Positions 42,155 to 51,276 of a DNA stretch of 62,092 bases are shown piece after piece. A program made the position numbers and the translations under genes. The notes under the pieces are model-generated. The model did not search any database. It was not told the origin of the DNA and worked only from the letters and a program-made list of their open reading frames with translations. Numbering within the stretch: the first letter of the stretch is position 1; every line of letters begins with the position of its first letter. This DNA is from Haloferax prahovense DSM 18310 (GTDB lineage: Archaea > Halobacteriota > Halobacteria > Halobacteriales > Haloferacaceae): contig NZ_AOLG01000046.1 in NCBI RefSeq assembly GCF_000336815.1, positions 13,029 to 75,120 of the forward strand, given 5' to 3'.

Positions 42155-42982
42155 ATGGCTATTCGTTCTAATCTACTCGCTGAGGGGGTAGGAGACATCA
42201 TCGAGTCCGTCCTTTCCTCGTCGGAAGACGAGGTGCTGGTCGCGAACCCGACCGCCGAGGTCATCGAGGGGCTCGTCGCCGTGGCGACCGACATCGATGG
42301 TGACCTGCCGAAAATCCGTCTCGTCGCCGACGAGGGCGTCCTGAAGGACGTGCTCGACGACTTCATCGTCGCCTCCAACGCCGCGAACCTCGTCGCCGAC
42401 GGCACGCTCTCGATGCGGACCGCCGACGACGAAGTCGAGAACACGCTGTTCGTCACGCCGAACTCGGTCGTCGCGCTCGTCGCCGCCGGTGACAAAGTCG
42501 CCGGCCTCGTCACCGACGACGAGGCGTTCGTCGAGACGGCGTTCGAGGCCCATCAGGCCCACTGGGCGGACGCGCCCGAATTCAAGCTCCGGACTCCGCC
42601 GCTCTCGCGCGTCCGCGAGACCCTCGGCGAGGACATCGGCGAAGAGACGCTCGCCGACTTCGACGCCGTGCTCGCTTCGCTGTCGTCGGCTCGCGGCGAC
42701 GGCGACGGCCTCGACGAGGTGACTATCTCCCTTCTCGTCGCCGCCCGCAACGAAGTTCTCCTCTACGACATCTCGAAGTGGGGCGAAGACGTGGGCATCG
42801 CCAGCAAGGCGACCTTCTCCCGGACGAAGACGAAGCTCGAAGAACTCGGCCTCATCGACACCGAGAAAGTACCCATCGACGTCGGTCGCCCGCGGCTCCG
42901 CCTGAAGCTCGGCGCGGACGCGCTCGTCGCGGCCGCCGCCGACGAACTGGCCGACGAGGCCCAGAAACTGCTCGACGCGTAG
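42155..42982 (+). CDS. tbsP: TbsP-like (DUF5821) transcriptional regulator
   Basis: A 275-residue regulator. The N-terminal ~120 residues (LLAEGVGDIIESVLSSSEDEVLVANPT) form an alpha/beta sensor-like domain. A winged helix-turn-helix occupies about residues 190-245 (EVLLYDISKWGEDVGIASKATFSRTKTKLEELGLI). The sequence matches the haloarchaeal DUF5821 family that I remember as TbsP in Haloferax volcanii, a regulator that acts with TrmB on gluconeogenic genes. That link is from memory. glyA is divergent, and the YcaO gene follows after 49 bp. Confidence 0.75.
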   Translation: MAIRSNLLAEGVGDIIESVLSSSEDEVLVANPTAEVIEGLVAVATDIDGDLPKIRLVADEGVLKDVLDDFIVASNAANLVADGTLSMRTADDEVENTLFVTPNSVVALVAAGDKVAGLVTDDEAFVETAFEAHQAHWADAPEFKLRTPPLSRVRETLGEDIGEETLADFDAVLASLSSARGDGDGLDEVTISLLVAARNEVLLYDISKWGEDVGIASKATFSRTKTKLEELGLIDTEKVPIDVGRPRLRLKLGADALVAAAADELADEAQKLLDA

Positions 42983-43031
42983 CCGACCGCGACCCCCTCG
43001 CTTTTTCCCGCCGCCGCTCGTCGTCGCGCGC

Positions 43032-44720
43032 ATGAACATCGGACTCGTCGGGAGCGGCCCCGCCGCCGAGTCGATTCGCGCGGCGTGCGCCGACATCGAC
43101 GCGACGGTCTCGGAGACGACCCCCGACTCGCTCGGTTCGTTCGACCTCGGCTTCGTCGTCGCCGCGGCCGGCAGCGACGCCTTCGACGCGGCCGACGAAG
43201 CCGCTTCGAGATGGTTCGCCGTCGAAATCGGCGGTGTCGGCGGCCACCCCGTGGACGACCTGGACGCGGCCGTCTCGGCGTTCGACCCCGCCAGCGCCGA
43301 CTTCGCGGACCTCCGGGCGCGCGTCGCGTCCACCACGGAGTCGGAGGGCCGCCCCGGCGGTGACCGCGCGGCCGTTCGACTCGCCGGCGCGGTGGCCGGG
43401 CGGCGCGGTATCGCGCTCCTCTCGGGCGACGACGTGGCCGGGACCGTCGTCGAAGTCCCCGGTCCCGAGCGGTCGTTCCTCCCCGCGCCGTCGCCGATGG
43501 AGCGGGACCGAGCCCTCGACCGCGACTTCCGCGCCGTGGAGTTAGACGACGCGCTCGCGCGGGCCGAATCGGCCGTGGACGACCGCGTCGGCATCGTCAC
43601 GCAGGTCGGCGAGCGCGAGTCGTTCCCGCTGCCGTACTACGTCGCGCAGACGGCGGACACGACGGTCTACGCCGACGCTCGGGCGGCCGAACTCGCCGGC
43701 GGCGCGGCCGCAGGCTGGGACGAGGCCTACATGAAGGCGCTCGGCGAGGCGCTCGAACGCTACTCGGCGGGCGTCTACCGCTCCAGCGAGTTCGCCGTCG
43801 CACCCGCGGCGTCTCGGCCGGCCGCGGTGCCGCCCAGTCGGTTCGTCAGACCCGACTCCTTTCGCGACCCCGACCCCGAGGAGCCGATTCAGTGGGTCGA
43901 AGGCGAGGACCTCGCGACCGGTTCGACCGTCTCGCTCCCGGCGGAGTTCGTCCACTACCCGCCGCCGTCCGAGCGACACAAGCCGTCGATTACGACCGGG
44001 CTCGGCCTCGGCAACTCCGGGACCGAGGCGCTTCTCTCGGGGCTCTACGAGGTCGTCGAGCGCGACGCGACGATGCTCGCGTGGTACTCGACGTTCGACC
44101 CGCTCGGGCTGGACGTGACCGACGAGACGTTCGAGACGCTGGCGGCCCGCGCCCGCTCGGAGTCCCTAGAAGTGACCGCGCTCCTCGTGACGCAGGACGT
44201 GGACGTGCCGGTCGTGGCGGTGGCCGTCCACCGCGACGGCGAGTGGCCGAAGTTCGCGATGGGCTCCGGCGCGAACCTCGATGCGAACCGTGCCGCTCGC
44301 TCCGCGCTGGCCGAGGCGCTCCAGAACTGGACCGAACTGCGCGGCATGGGACCGGAGCAGGCCGCGACGCAGGGCGGCGCGATTGCGACCTACGCCGACT
44401 TCCCGAAGCCGGCTCGGACGTTCGTCTCGCCGGACGCGACCATCCCCGCGGACTCGGTCGGCCCCGACGAGGTTCCAGGGGGCGCAGCCGAACTCGACGC
44501 GGTCGTCTCGGCGGTCACGGACGCCGACCTCGACGCGTACGCGGCGCGGACCACCCCGCGCGACGTGGAGAGGCTCGGCTTCGAGGCGGTCCGCGTGGTC
44601 GTTCCGGCCGCGCAGCCGCTTTTCATCGGCGAGCCGTACTTCGCTGACCGCGCCGAGTCGGTGCCGCGAGACCTCGGCTTCGAACCGCGACCGGACCGCG
44701 AGTTCCACCCGTTCCCGTAG
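43032..44720 (+). CDS. YcaO-domain protein
   Basis: A 562-residue protein. Residues 1-140 (NIGLVGSGPAAESIRAACADIDATV) resemble the N-terminal partner domain that recruits substrate in azoline cyclodehydratases. The YcaO domain covers about 190-560, with its ATP/Mg ligands in YMKALGEALERYSAG, EVVERDATML and SALAEALQNW. YcaO enzymes use ATP to activate backbone amides, forming azolines or thioamides. The C-terminus is Pro-rich (EFHPFP), like the PxPxP tail of cyclodehydratases. No precursor peptide or dehydrogenase gene is nearby, so the substrate may be a protein such as a ribosomal or coenzyme target. Confidence 0.85.
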   Translation: MNIGLVGSGPAAESIRAACADIDATVSETTPDSLGSFDLGFVVAAAGSDAFDAADEAASRWFAVEIGGVGGHPVDDLDAAVSAFDPASADFADLRARVASTTESEGRPGGDRAAVRLAGAVAGRRGIALLSGDDVAGTVVEVPGPERSFLPAPSPMERDRALDRDFRAVELDDALARAESAVDDRVGIVTQVGERESFPLPYYVAQTADTTVYADARAAELAGGAAAGWDEAYMKALGEALERYSAGVYRSSEFAVAPAASRPAAVPPSRFVRPDSFRDPDPEEPIQWVEGEDLATGSTVSLPAEFVHYPPPSERHKPSITTGLGLGNSGTEALLSGLYEVVERDATMLAWYSTFDPLGLDVTDETFETLAARARSESLEVTALLVTQDVDVPVVAVAVHRDGEWPKFAMGSGANLDANRAARSALAEALQNWTELRGMGPEQAATQGGAIATYADFPKPARTFVSPDATIPADSVGPDEVPGGAAELDAVVSAVTDADLDAYAARTTPRDVERLGFEAVRVVVPAAQPLFIGEPYFADRAESVPRDLGFEPRPDREFHPFP

Positions 44721-44935
44721 CTGGCGAGTCACGCGGTTCGTGGGCTTTGTGGCTGACAGCCGGCACGAGCGGCCGCGTGACAGGCGGGCCGTCGAATCCG
44801 CGCGCCGGTGTGCCGGACACCCGCAGGCCGCCGCACGGCGTGAGTCACAGAATAGCGGCGTTGGCCGCGGCTCGGTACTTGAACCTTCGCCGGGGGAGAA
44901 AACGAGGGGTCGGAAAGCGGGAGACTGCGGGGCGG

Positions 44936-46075
44936 TTAGACGCCGAACGTCGCGCGGAGCATGTCGCGGCTCCCCGGCCCGAGGCCGACTGCGAGGACGG
45001 CGATGAGGAGCAAAATCGCGTAGCGCGGGCTGTCTTCGAATATCTGCTCGTCGAACACCCAGACGACGGCCGTCGCGGCCACGAGTTTGACGAGCAGGAA
45101 CGGCCACGCGTCGCCCGTGACGGCCAGCACCGACTCGGGGAGCGTGGAGGCGGTAAAGTCGACGACCGCCTGGTTCACCGGGTGCTTCGGGACGAGGTTG
45201 TTCCCCGCCCCGAGCGCGACCATCCAGTCGAGGCCGATGACGTTGGCCACGCCGTCGATGGCGTGGCCCCAGATGACGACGAGACCGATGTATCCCGTTC
45301 CCTCGTTGACCTCGGGAGCGAAGCGCTCGACGAGCCACCACGTCGCCGCGGTGACGAGCGTCGCGCCGACGAGGATGACGGCGAGCACCTGTGGATAGAA
45401 CGTCGCGCCCTGCGCGCCGGTGAGGCCGGCCCACAGGAGGTAGCCGACCGCCACCGCGAGCACCGCGAGGCCGGCCACGAACAGCGGTTTCACGTAGTCG
45501 TCGACGAGGCCCTGCCGTTCGGCGAAGACGCTCCCGACGACGGCGACGAGCGTGATTGCGAAGACGGTCACGTAGATAACCGGGCTGATGACGAGCGTGT
45601 TCAGCGGGTAGCTGATGAGCGCGTCGGCGACGCCGGGCGAGTCGTTAGCGTCCTCGACCACGCGGAACGCGCCGCCGAACAGCATGAACGGAAAGAGCGC
45701 GTAGAAGAACCGCGGGCGCTCGCCGATGTCGAGGCGGCGGAGGAGGAACACGACGCCCGAGAGCGCGATGACGAGCGTGACCATGTAGCCGACCTCGGAG
45801 ACGAGGGTGTAGCCGGGGTACGCGACGGGTTCGGCCGCCGCGGCGCAGGCCGACGCCGTGTCGAGATACTGCGTGACGCCGTTCGCCCGAACCGCACAGA
45901 CGGCCGAGTTCGCGTCGGCTTGGACGGGGCCCCAGAAGTAGTGCCAGATGAAGCCGTCGTAGACGACACGAGGGAACGCGAGCGACCCGCCGACGAGGGC
46001 GACGAGGATGGCCGCGACGCCGAGCCCCCAGAGGCGCTCGGGGTCGAGACCCATTCGCTCTGCTACCGTTGCCAT
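44936..46075 (-). CDS. DUF63 membrane protein
   Basis: A 379-residue integral membrane protein with about nine helices. It matches archaeal DUF63: FVWHYFWGP-type segment ([19 protein letters not shown]), then [19 protein letters not shown] and [21 protein letters not shown]. His/Asp residues in the membrane regions are conserved in the family, whose function is unknown. The start is [13 protein letters not shown] at 46075; the longer version is unsupported. The 215-bp gap to the YcaO stop shows no gene. Confidence 0.85.
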   Translation of the reverse strand: MATVAERMGLDPERLWGLGVAAILVALVGGSLAFPRVVYDGFIWHYFWGPVQADANSAVCAVRANGVTQYLDTASACAAAAEPVAYPGYTLVSEVGYMVTLVIALSGVVFLLRRLDIGERPRFFYALFPFMLFGGAFRVVEDANDSPGVADALISYPLNTLVISPVIYVTVFAITLVAVVGSVFAERQGLVDDYVKPLFVAGLAVLAVAVGYLLWAGLTGAQGATFYPQVLAVILVGATLVTAATWWLVERFAPEVNEGTGYIGLVVIWGHAIDGVANVIGLDWMVALGAGNNLVPKHPVNQAVVDFTASTLPESVLAVTGDAWPFLLVKLVAATAVVWVFDEQIFEDSPRYAILLLIAVLAVGLGPGSRDMLRATFGV

Positions 46076-46190
46076 AGGCGATACCCCGACGGCGGGCCTG
46101 TTTAGGGTTCCGGTCTCTCGCATCCGCCGCGCACGCCTCGGCGCGGCGAGTCGGCGTCGCAGCGAGGTGGCGCTCCGCGGCGGGCGTGGT

Positions 46191-46661
46191 TCAGTCCTCG
46201 TCGTCGGGGTCGCGAATCGGCAGCACCGGGTCGTCGTACTCGGTCCCGAGGATGACCATCGTCTGGGACCGCGAGAACCCGTCGAGCTCGGCGATGTGGT
46301 CGAACATGAGCTCGCGCAGGGCGTCGGTGTCCTCGGCGTACACCCGGAGCATCACGTCCCACTCGCCGGTGGTGAGGTCGATTTCCTGGACGCCCTCGAT
46401 GTCGCGAAGCTGTTGGAGCGCCTCCTTTTCGCGACCCTGCTTGACCCGGAAGCCGACCAGCGCGGAGGTGCCCAGCCCGACCTGCCGCGGGTCGACGTGG
46501 GCGTGGTAGCCCTCGATGACGCCGGCGTCTTCCATCCGACCGACCCGGTCGTGAACCGTCGCGCTCGACATGTCGATTCTGCGGGCGATTTCGCTGAACG
46601 GGGTCCGCGCGTCTTCCATCAGAATCCGGAGAATCGCCCGGTCCGTCGCGTCGAGATCCAT
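46191..46661 (-). CDS. Lrp/AsnC family transcriptional regulator
   Basis: A 156-residue regulator. The helix-turn-helix [50 protein letters not shown] in pieces is followed by the RAM ligand-binding domain ([41 protein letters not shown]). A C-terminal tail PIRDPDDED is acidic. Lrp members sense amino acids; the ligand is unknown. The start at 46661 is exactly the family's start. The inositol-phosphatase family gene is upstream on the same strand. Confidence 0.93.
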   Translation of the reverse strand: MDLDATDRAILRILMEDARTPFSEIARRIDMSSATVHDRVGRMEDAGVIEGYHAHVDPRQVGLGTSALVGFRVKQGREKEALQQLRDIEGVQEIDLTTGEWDVMLRVYAEDTDALRELMFDHIAELDGFSRSQTMVILGTEYDDPVLPIRDPDDED

Positions 46662-46755
46662 GCTATCCCTACTGATGGGGGGTGACTTCGCACTTGCGGA
46701 TGGGAAGCACGCTCGCGCCCGCGGCGAGCGCCGTCCGGTTCCGGTTTTCGTCCGT

Positions 46756-47553
46756 CTACCGCCCGTCGATTTCGCGGGCCGCCTCCAGCACGACGTCGTG
46801 GACGCGCCCGTTCGACGCGACGAGTCCCTCCGAATCGTGTCGCCACTCGTTGCCGTCGAGGTCCGTGACCGTCCCCCCGGCCGTCCGAATGAGGTGTGCA
46901 CCGGCGACCGAGTCCCACGGGTTCGCCCGCTTGTTCGTGATGACGCCGTCGAGCGAGCCGTCGGCGACGTACGAGAGCACGACCTGCATGCTCCCGTAAC
47001 GACGGAGGTCGCCGAAGCGCGTGACGATGGCGCGGGCCGCCGCGGCGTACTCGTCGCGGACGTCGTAATCCCACCAGAACGTCGGACAGACCGTACACGT
47101 CTCGGGGTCGTCGCGCTGGCTCACCGAAATCTCCTCGCCGTTGCGGTAGGCCGCCCCGTCGTCGGCCGCGTAGCAGTCGTCGAGGGCGGGCAGGTAGTTG
47201 GCCGCCGCGATAGGGTCGCCGTCGCGGACGGCGGCGACCGAGGTTGCCCAGACCGGCACGTTGCGCACGAAGTTGTTCGTCCCGTCGATGGGGTCGACGA
47301 CCCACGCCGGTCCCGACTCGGGAACCGACTTGAGTTCGTCGTCCTCCTCGCCGACGATGGGGTCGTCGGGGAACGCCCCGCGGATTCGCTCGACGACGCG
47401 GCGCTGGGCGTCCTTGTCGGCTTGGGTGACAACGTCCGTTTTGCCGTCTTTCGTCTCGACGGCGATGCCGGTTCTGAAGGCCCGTCGCGCGACTGCGCCG
47501 CCGTCGCGGGCCGCGCGCTGTGCCCGGTCCGCCCGGGCATCGAGTTCGTTCAT
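46756..47553 (-). CDS. Inositol monophosphatase / FBPase-IV family phosphatase
   Basis: A 265-residue Mg-dependent phosphatase. Metal-binding motifs are present: VGEEDDE, WVVDPIDGTNNFVRNVPVW and PWDSVAGAHLIRTAGG. Archaeal members can hydrolyse inositol phosphates and fructose 1,6-bisphosphate, so either role is possible. The first 25 residues (LDARADRAQRAARDGGAVARRAF) form the usual N-terminal helix. It lies 94 bp upstream of the Lrp gene on the same strand. Confidence 0.88.
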   Translation of the reverse strand: MNELDARADRAQRAARDGGAVARRAFRTGIAVETKDGKTDVVTQADKDAQRRVVERIRGAFPDDPIVGEEDDELKSVPESGPAWVVDPIDGTNNFVRNVPVWATSVAAVRDGDPIAAANYLPALDDCYAADDGAAYRNGEEISVSQRDDPETCTVCPTFWWDYDVRDEYAAAARAIVTRFGDLRRYGSMQVVLSYVADGSLDGVITNKRANPWDSVAGAHLIRTAGGTVTDLDGNEWRHDSEGLVASNGRVHDVVLEAAREIDGR

Positions 47554-47617
47554 GGGCGTGACAGGACCGGCAGGTGCCTATATCCACCGACCCGACGCCG
47601 ACGCGGCCCGGTGGCTT

Positions 47618-47914
47618 ATGTCGATGGACGGTTTACCTCGTGTCGTGTCAGACGCTATCGACCTCCCGGCGCGGGTCCGCGAATCGCTCGCGGAGTCCTT
47701 CGACGACGCCAGAGCGGCCGTCAGAGCCGGCGACGCCGAAGCCGCGCTGGAACACGTCGAGACGGCGTCCCGCGTGCTCGGCCACAAGGTTCCGCCGAGC
47801 CCGCTCAAGGAGAAACTCCGGCACGGCGTGGCGGCCGTCGAGCGCACCGCGGCCGACGAACCGCTCGTGGCCTCGGAGTACCTCCGGCTCATGAGTCAGT
47901 TGGTTCGGCCGTAG
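47618..47914 (+). CDS. Small helical hypothetical protein
   Basis: A 98-residue protein, mostly helical, with SFDDARAAVRAGDAEAALEHVETASRVLGHKVPP resembling a TPR-like pair. No family named. ATG codons at 47618 and 47624 and a GTG a few codons later are possible starts; a TATA-like CCTATATCC at about 47,577-47,585 favours the first or second. It is divergent from the inositol phosphatase. Confidence 0.6.
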   Translation: MSMDGLPRVVSDAIDLPARVRESLAESFDDARAAVRAGDAEAALEHVETASRVLGHKVPPSPLKEKLRHGVAAVERTAADEPLVASEYLRLMSQLVRP

Positions 47915-47962
47915 CGTTGCGGACTGGGCCGTCCCGCCAGACGGCCGGCTCGCTCGGGGGTC

Positions 47963-47978
47963 GGAAAACGGAAAAAGC
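47963..47978 (-). terminator. Poly-T terminator for the RNA candidate
   Basis: On the minus strand this reads CTTTTTCCGTTTTCCG, with T5 then T4 runs. It follows the last helix of the candidate RNA by about 25 nt and no other minus-strand gene ends here, so it points to a transcript from the right. Confidence 0.45.
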
Positions 47979-48290
47979 CAGAATTCGCAATTAGAACCCG
48001 GACGGAAGACGTTTTCCACAGCCCTCACGACCGTTTTCGGCTTGCGCCGAGTTCCCGAACTCCGATTCCTCGTGGTCCGGTACTTGGTCTTCCCGCCGCT
48101 CGCTCGCAGAGCGGTTTACGGGGCTGTTTCGGTTCCTCTTCGGCACTTTGACCTCGTCTTCCTGTTACGAAAGACTCGGTGTTCGTGTCGATCCCATTCC
48201 TCCGCGTCTTGCGATGCGTACCATCGTCGACGCCTTTCACGTCGCCCGACGGATTCGGTTTGGTCATCCGGTGCGTCCTTGCGCTTCCGG
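47972..48290 (-). ncRNA. Candidate structured RNA of about 320 nt
   Basis: In 5' to 3' order on the minus strand: CCGG/CCGG (48287-48290 with 48268-48271) around GCG/CGC (48282-48284 with 48273-48275); CGTC/GACG (48248-48251 with 48240-48243); GCGTC/GACGC (48229-48233 with 48204-48208) enclosing CGATG/CATCG (48222-48226 with 48212-48216); GGAAGACG/CGTCTTCC, a 143-nt-loop 8-bp helix (48155-48162 with 48004-48011); nested inside it ACAGCCC/GGGCTGT (48121-48127 with 48018-48024), and inside that CCGCTC/GAGCGG (48109-48114 with 48096-48101), GAGTT/AACTC and a GCAA-capped stem (48038-48062). A TATA box and a T-run bracket it. An 80-codon ORF (48025-48267, minus) has weak codon bias. It matches no RNA family that I recognise. 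Confidence 0.45.
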
Positions 48291-48310
48291 CAACACTACA
48301 GTAGTCCCGG

Positions 48311-48318
48311 AAATATAA
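48311..48318 (-). promoter_or_regulatory. TATA box of the RNA candidate
   Basis: On the minus strand this reads TTATATTT. A start about 25 nt downstream falls at 48,290, exactly the first base pair of the first helix of the candidate RNA. It is the best TATA match in this stretch. Confidence 0.5.
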
Positions 48319-48647
48319 TGAATGTTTCTGATAAACTCTGAACTGTCCGGAGATGCTGATAGTTCGGCCGACGGAACGGTGGTGACGCTCGTCGCCGAAC
48401 GTCGTCCTCGGTCGGCCCCCTTCCGGCGGTTTTCACCGGAAACCCGGTCTGTTCATGATGAATCGTTCGGGATACTGGCGGCGGCGCTGTGGTGGCGTCG
48501 TAACCGGATGACTGCCGGGAGACAGAAGAGAACGTGTCCGCCATCGAGCGACCGGGTTTATACCGGGGTTGCGGGCCGCCTCGGTGCCCGCTTCCCGCCG
48601 TGGGGTGCGCTGCACTCGCCGCTCGTCACGTCGTTTCTCGCGATAAG

Positions 48648-48731
48648 TGCGAGGGGAGGGATTTGAACCCACGGACCCCTACGGGAGCGGATCTTGAGTC
48701 CGCCGCTTTTTCCTGACTTAGCTACCCTCGC
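48648..48731 (-). tRNA. tRNA-Leu (anticodon CAA)
   Basis: An 84-nt class II tRNA. Acceptor strands GCGAGGG and CCCTCGC pair fully, with discriminator A. The anticodon stem GCGGA/TCCGC holds the loop CTCAAGA, giving anticodon CAA (reads UUG). A long variable arm follows (CCCGTAGGGG), as required for Leu. The T loop is TTCAAAT. No intron is seen and CCA is not encoded. A GTTTTAG element about 30-35 bp upstream on the minus strand is the likely promoter. Confidence 0.95.
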
Positions 48732-48776
48732 GCGTACTCAAGTACGACAGGGGGACCGCTAAAACGTTGCGAAACG

Positions 48777-49436
48777 TCAGACGAGGCCGCCGAACTGTTC
48801 GACGACGAGGAGGCCGCCGACGGCGATGCCGACGACGCCGGCCGCGGCGCGGAGGACGCGCGTCCCGCCGACCGCCATCGAGCGGCCCCAGAGGAACGAG
48901 ACGGTCGCCATCGTGGCGATGGTCAGGAGGCTGAACGCCGCGAGGAACGCGACGGCCTGCCCCACCGCGGGTGCGGTCGAGACCATCGCGATGACGAGCG
49001 CGCCGCTGCCGGCGAAGCCGTGGAGGACGCCGACCCCGAACGACTCGTCGTGGACGTGCGTGTGTTTCGTCCCGAACGCGACGTTCCCGAGCGAGAGGTG
49101 TCGGTGGACGCCGCTGTCGTGGTCGTGGTCGCGGAGCGTCGGCACGGAGACGCCGGCGGCCCGGAGAAGCATCCGCGCCCCGAGGAGGACGAGAATCGCA
49201 CCGACGACGACTTCGAAGAAGTGCGTCACCGACTCGGGCAGGCGGACGCCGAGCGCGACGAAGGTGAGACCGACGACGGCAATCGGAATCGAGTGCCCGA
49301 CGCCCCACGAGGCGCCGACGATGCTCGGTCGGTCGCCGTCTTCGACCATCGTCGCGACGGCGGCGAGGTGGTCGGCTTCCAGCGCGTGCCGGACCCCGAT
49401 AACCCCGCCGGCCACGAGTGCTGATGCGAGTGCCAT
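48777..49436 (-). CDS. UreH/NicO-like permease (HupE-UreJ type)
   Basis: A 219-residue membrane protein with six helices. The first helix motif [22 protein letters not shown] contains the HxxxxDH signature of nickel/cobalt transporters and UreH-like permeases; [17 protein letters not shown] and [15 protein letters not shown] follow. A His/Asp-rich loop ([13 protein letters not shown]) sits between helices 3 and 4, consistent with metal binding. Nickel or cobalt is inferred. No urease or hydrogenase genes are nearby. The gene is 45 bp upstream of the tRNA on the same strand. Confidence 0.8.
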   Translation of the reverse strand: MALASALVAGGVIGVRHALEADHLAAVATMVEDGDRPSIVGASWGVGHSIPIAVVGLTFVALGVRLPESVTHFFEVVVGAILVLLGARMLLRAAGVSVPTLRDHDHDSGVHRHLSLGNVAFGTKHTHVHDESFGVGVLHGFAGSGALVIAMVSTAPAVGQAVAFLAAFSLLTIATMATVSFLWGRSMAVGGTRVLRAAAGVVGIAVGGLLVVEQFGGLV

Positions 49437-49504
49437 ACGCTCGAAAGGACGAATCGCGGTAAATAGGTCAGGGGTCCCGACGGGTACTCCGACCCGGTCG
49501 GAGC

Positions 49505-49693
49505 CTACTCCGGCCGCCACTCGCAGGACGCGCCGGTCGTCAGCCCCGCCGCGTCGATGTGCGACGAGAGGCACGCGTAGTTGCAGAACGCGCCCGCCGG
49601 CACGCGCTCGCCGGCTTCGAGCTCCGCCACGAAGACGGGGTCGTGACGCCGAACGTCGCTTCCGCAGTAGGTGCATTCGATTGTGTCCGTCAC
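49505..49693 (-). CDS. Small zinc-finger protein
   Basis: A 62-residue protein starting [19 protein letters not shown]. Four Cys in CTYCGS and [11 protein letters not shown] form a likely zinc site, resembling short haloarchaeal zinc-finger proteins beside metabolic genes. The core is [27 protein letters not shown] start is chosen to match the compact domain; an in-frame ATG 24 bp earlier is possible. Target unknown. Confidence 0.7.
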   Translation of the reverse strand: MTDTIECTYCGSDVRRHDPVFVAELEAGERVPAGAFCNYACLSSHIDAAGLTTGASCEWRPE

Positions 49694-49782
49694 GTCCGAC
49701 CGTTGTCGCGCTCGCACGAAAAAACTGCGCGGCCGGTGTCGCCACCGATGGAGTTACCGGCTTCCCGGTCGCCCTGACTCAC

Positions 49783-50268
49783 ATGGACGAACACACCCGC
49801 GACCCGAGCGTCGCCCCGCCGCTCGGCAACCCGACGGGGTGGAACGACGACCTGCGGCTGTGGGAGCACGCGACGCTCCGCCGGGCGGTCGAACACGGCG
49901 TCCGCCTGTTCAACTCCGGCGACTTCCACGAGAGCCACGACTGCTTCGAAGACGAGTGGTACAACTACGGCGCGGGGACCGCGGAAAGCGCCTTCCTCCA
50001 CGGGATGGTGCAGGTCGCCGCCGGCGCGTACAAGCACTTCGACTTCGAGAACGACGCGGGGATGCGGTCGTTGTTCGAGACGGCACTCGAGTACATCCGC
50101 GGCGTTCCGAGCGACTTCTACGGCGTCGACGTGGACGACGTGCGCGACACCCTCCGGGCGGCGCTGGACGACCCGACGGCGCTCCACGGCTGGCAAATCG
50201 AACTCGACGGCCACCGGGCGACCGCCTACCCCGCCGACTACGAGTACGTCGAGGGACTCGACCACTAA
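49783..50268 (+). CDS. DUF309 family protein
   Basis: A 161-residue helical protein. The family motif [25 protein letters not shown], followed by [28 protein letters not shown], is complete, with the His/Glu set typical of DUF309. The function of the family is unknown. The ATG at 49783 begins just before the domain. It is divergent from the zinc-finger gene. Confidence 0.88.
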   Translation: MDEHTRDPSVAPPLGNPTGWNDDLRLWEHATLRRAVEHGVRLFNSGDFHESHDCFEDEWYNYGAGTAESAFLHGMVQVAAGAYKHFDFENDAGMRSLFETALEYIRGVPSDFYGVDVDDVRDTLRAALDDPTALHGWQIELDGHRATAYPADYEYVEGLDH

Positions 50269-50388
50269 CCGCGTCGGGCCGCGGTCTTCGCCCGCCACGA
50301 ACCGTCTCCTCCGACTAACACGTCCGCGAAAGCGGCGCGAACCGGGAGAATCTAAAGGTCCATTAGCGTCCAGTTCTAGGAACCGGCA

Positions 50389-51249
50389 ATGCGAATCTAC
50401 GAACTCGGTGACGGCACGCCCGAAGTGTCTGTCGTCGGGTCGATCCACGGCGACGAACCGTGCGGCGCTCGCGCCATCGAGCGGTTCGTCGCGGAGGACC
50501 CCGACGTCGAGCGCCCGGTGAAGCTCATCGTCGCCAACGAGGAGGCGCTGGCGGCGGACGAGCGCTACCTCGACGAGGACCTCAACCGGGCGTTTCCGGG
50601 CGACCCCAACGCCGAGAGCCACGAGCGACGCCTCGCCCACGACCTCGGCCGCGAGGTCCGCGGCACCACCGCTTTCTCGCTTCACTCGACCCAGTCGTAC
50701 GCCGAACCGTTCGCCATCGTGGACACGGTCGACGCCATCTCCCGGTCGATTCTCCCCCGGCTCCCGGTCGACGTGGCCGTCGAGACGAACCACTTCGCGG
50801 AGGGCCGACTCATCGAACACGCCCACACCATCGAGGTCGAAGCCGGCCTCCAGAAGTCCGACGAGGCGGCCGACAACGCCTACTGGCTCATCCGGGCGTT
50901 CCTCACCGCGACCAACGTTCTCCCCGCCCCCGCGGTTGCGAGCGACGGGAGCAGCGAGCTCGACGAGGAGTCCGAGTCGCAGACCGAAGACGACCGCCTG
51001 AAACTCGCGATTCCGGAGGAGAACAGCATCGACGTGTTCCGCCTGCTGGAACGGCTTCCCAAGCCGCCGGCGGACCAGTACGAGGTCCACGCGACCAACT
51101 TCGAACCCGTCGCCGCCGGCGAGACGTTCGCCCGCGCCGACGCCGAGCAGTTCGTCGCCGACCGGGACTTCTACCCCATTCTCCTCTCCGCGTACGGCTA
51201 CGCGGACATCTTCGGCTACGCCGGCGACAAAGTCGGCACGCTCCCGTAG
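50389..51249 (+). CDS. Succinylglutamate desuccinylase/aspartoacylase family protein
   Basis: A 286-residue zinc-dependent deacylase of the M14-like group. The metal site is in GSIHGDEPCGARAIERF (His and Glu) with the third ligand in FSLHSTQSYAEPF. The substrate loop EDLNRAFPGDP matches the family. A C-terminal beta domain (QYEVHATNFEPVAAGETFARAD) is present. The acyl substrate is unknown; haloarchaeal homologues are numerous and not linked to arginine breakdown. Confidence 0.85.
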   Translation: MRIYELGDGTPEVSVVGSIHGDEPCGARAIERFVAEDPDVERPVKLIVANEEALAADERYLDEDLNRAFPGDPNAESHERRLAHDLGREVRGTTAFSLHSTQSYAEPFAIVDTVDAISRSILPRLPVDVAVETNHFAEGRLIEHAHTIEVEAGLQKSDEAADNAYWLIRAFLTATNVLPAPAVASDGSSELDEESESQTEDDRLKLAIPEENSIDVFRLLERLPKPPADQYEVHATNFEPVAAGETFARADAEQFVADRDFYPILLSAYGYADIFGYAGDKVGTLP

Positions 51250-51276
51250 TCGGCAGACCGTCTCGTCTCTCCCGCG

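Larger units (their letters stand above)
47915..48647. other. 733-bp stretch without a confident protein gene
   Basis: The left half holds the structured RNA candidate (about 47,972-48,290, minus). The right half, 48,320-48,640, has a TATA-like GGTATAAAC around 48,557-48,565 (minus) and short ORFs on both strands (for example 48,296-48,544 minus and 48,322-48,666 plus), none of which shows gene-like codon use. The region ends at tRNA-Leu. Confidence 0.5.

Noticed and set aside
48025..48267. 80-codon minus-strand ORF as a protein gene
   Set aside because: Third-position GC is only about 60%, well below genes here, and the ORF lies wholly within the helices of the RNA candidate. Kept only as an alternative in that entry.
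47972..48290. RNase P RNA or SRP RNA
   Set aside because: The conserved GAGGAAAGUCC-type and ACAGAA-type segments of RNase P and the GGAAGG-type tetraloop region of SRP RNA are not found, and the length and branching do not fit.
48322..48666. 114-codon plus-strand ORF before the tRNA
   Set aside because: It runs into the tRNA gene, has poor codon bias and no recognisable domain.
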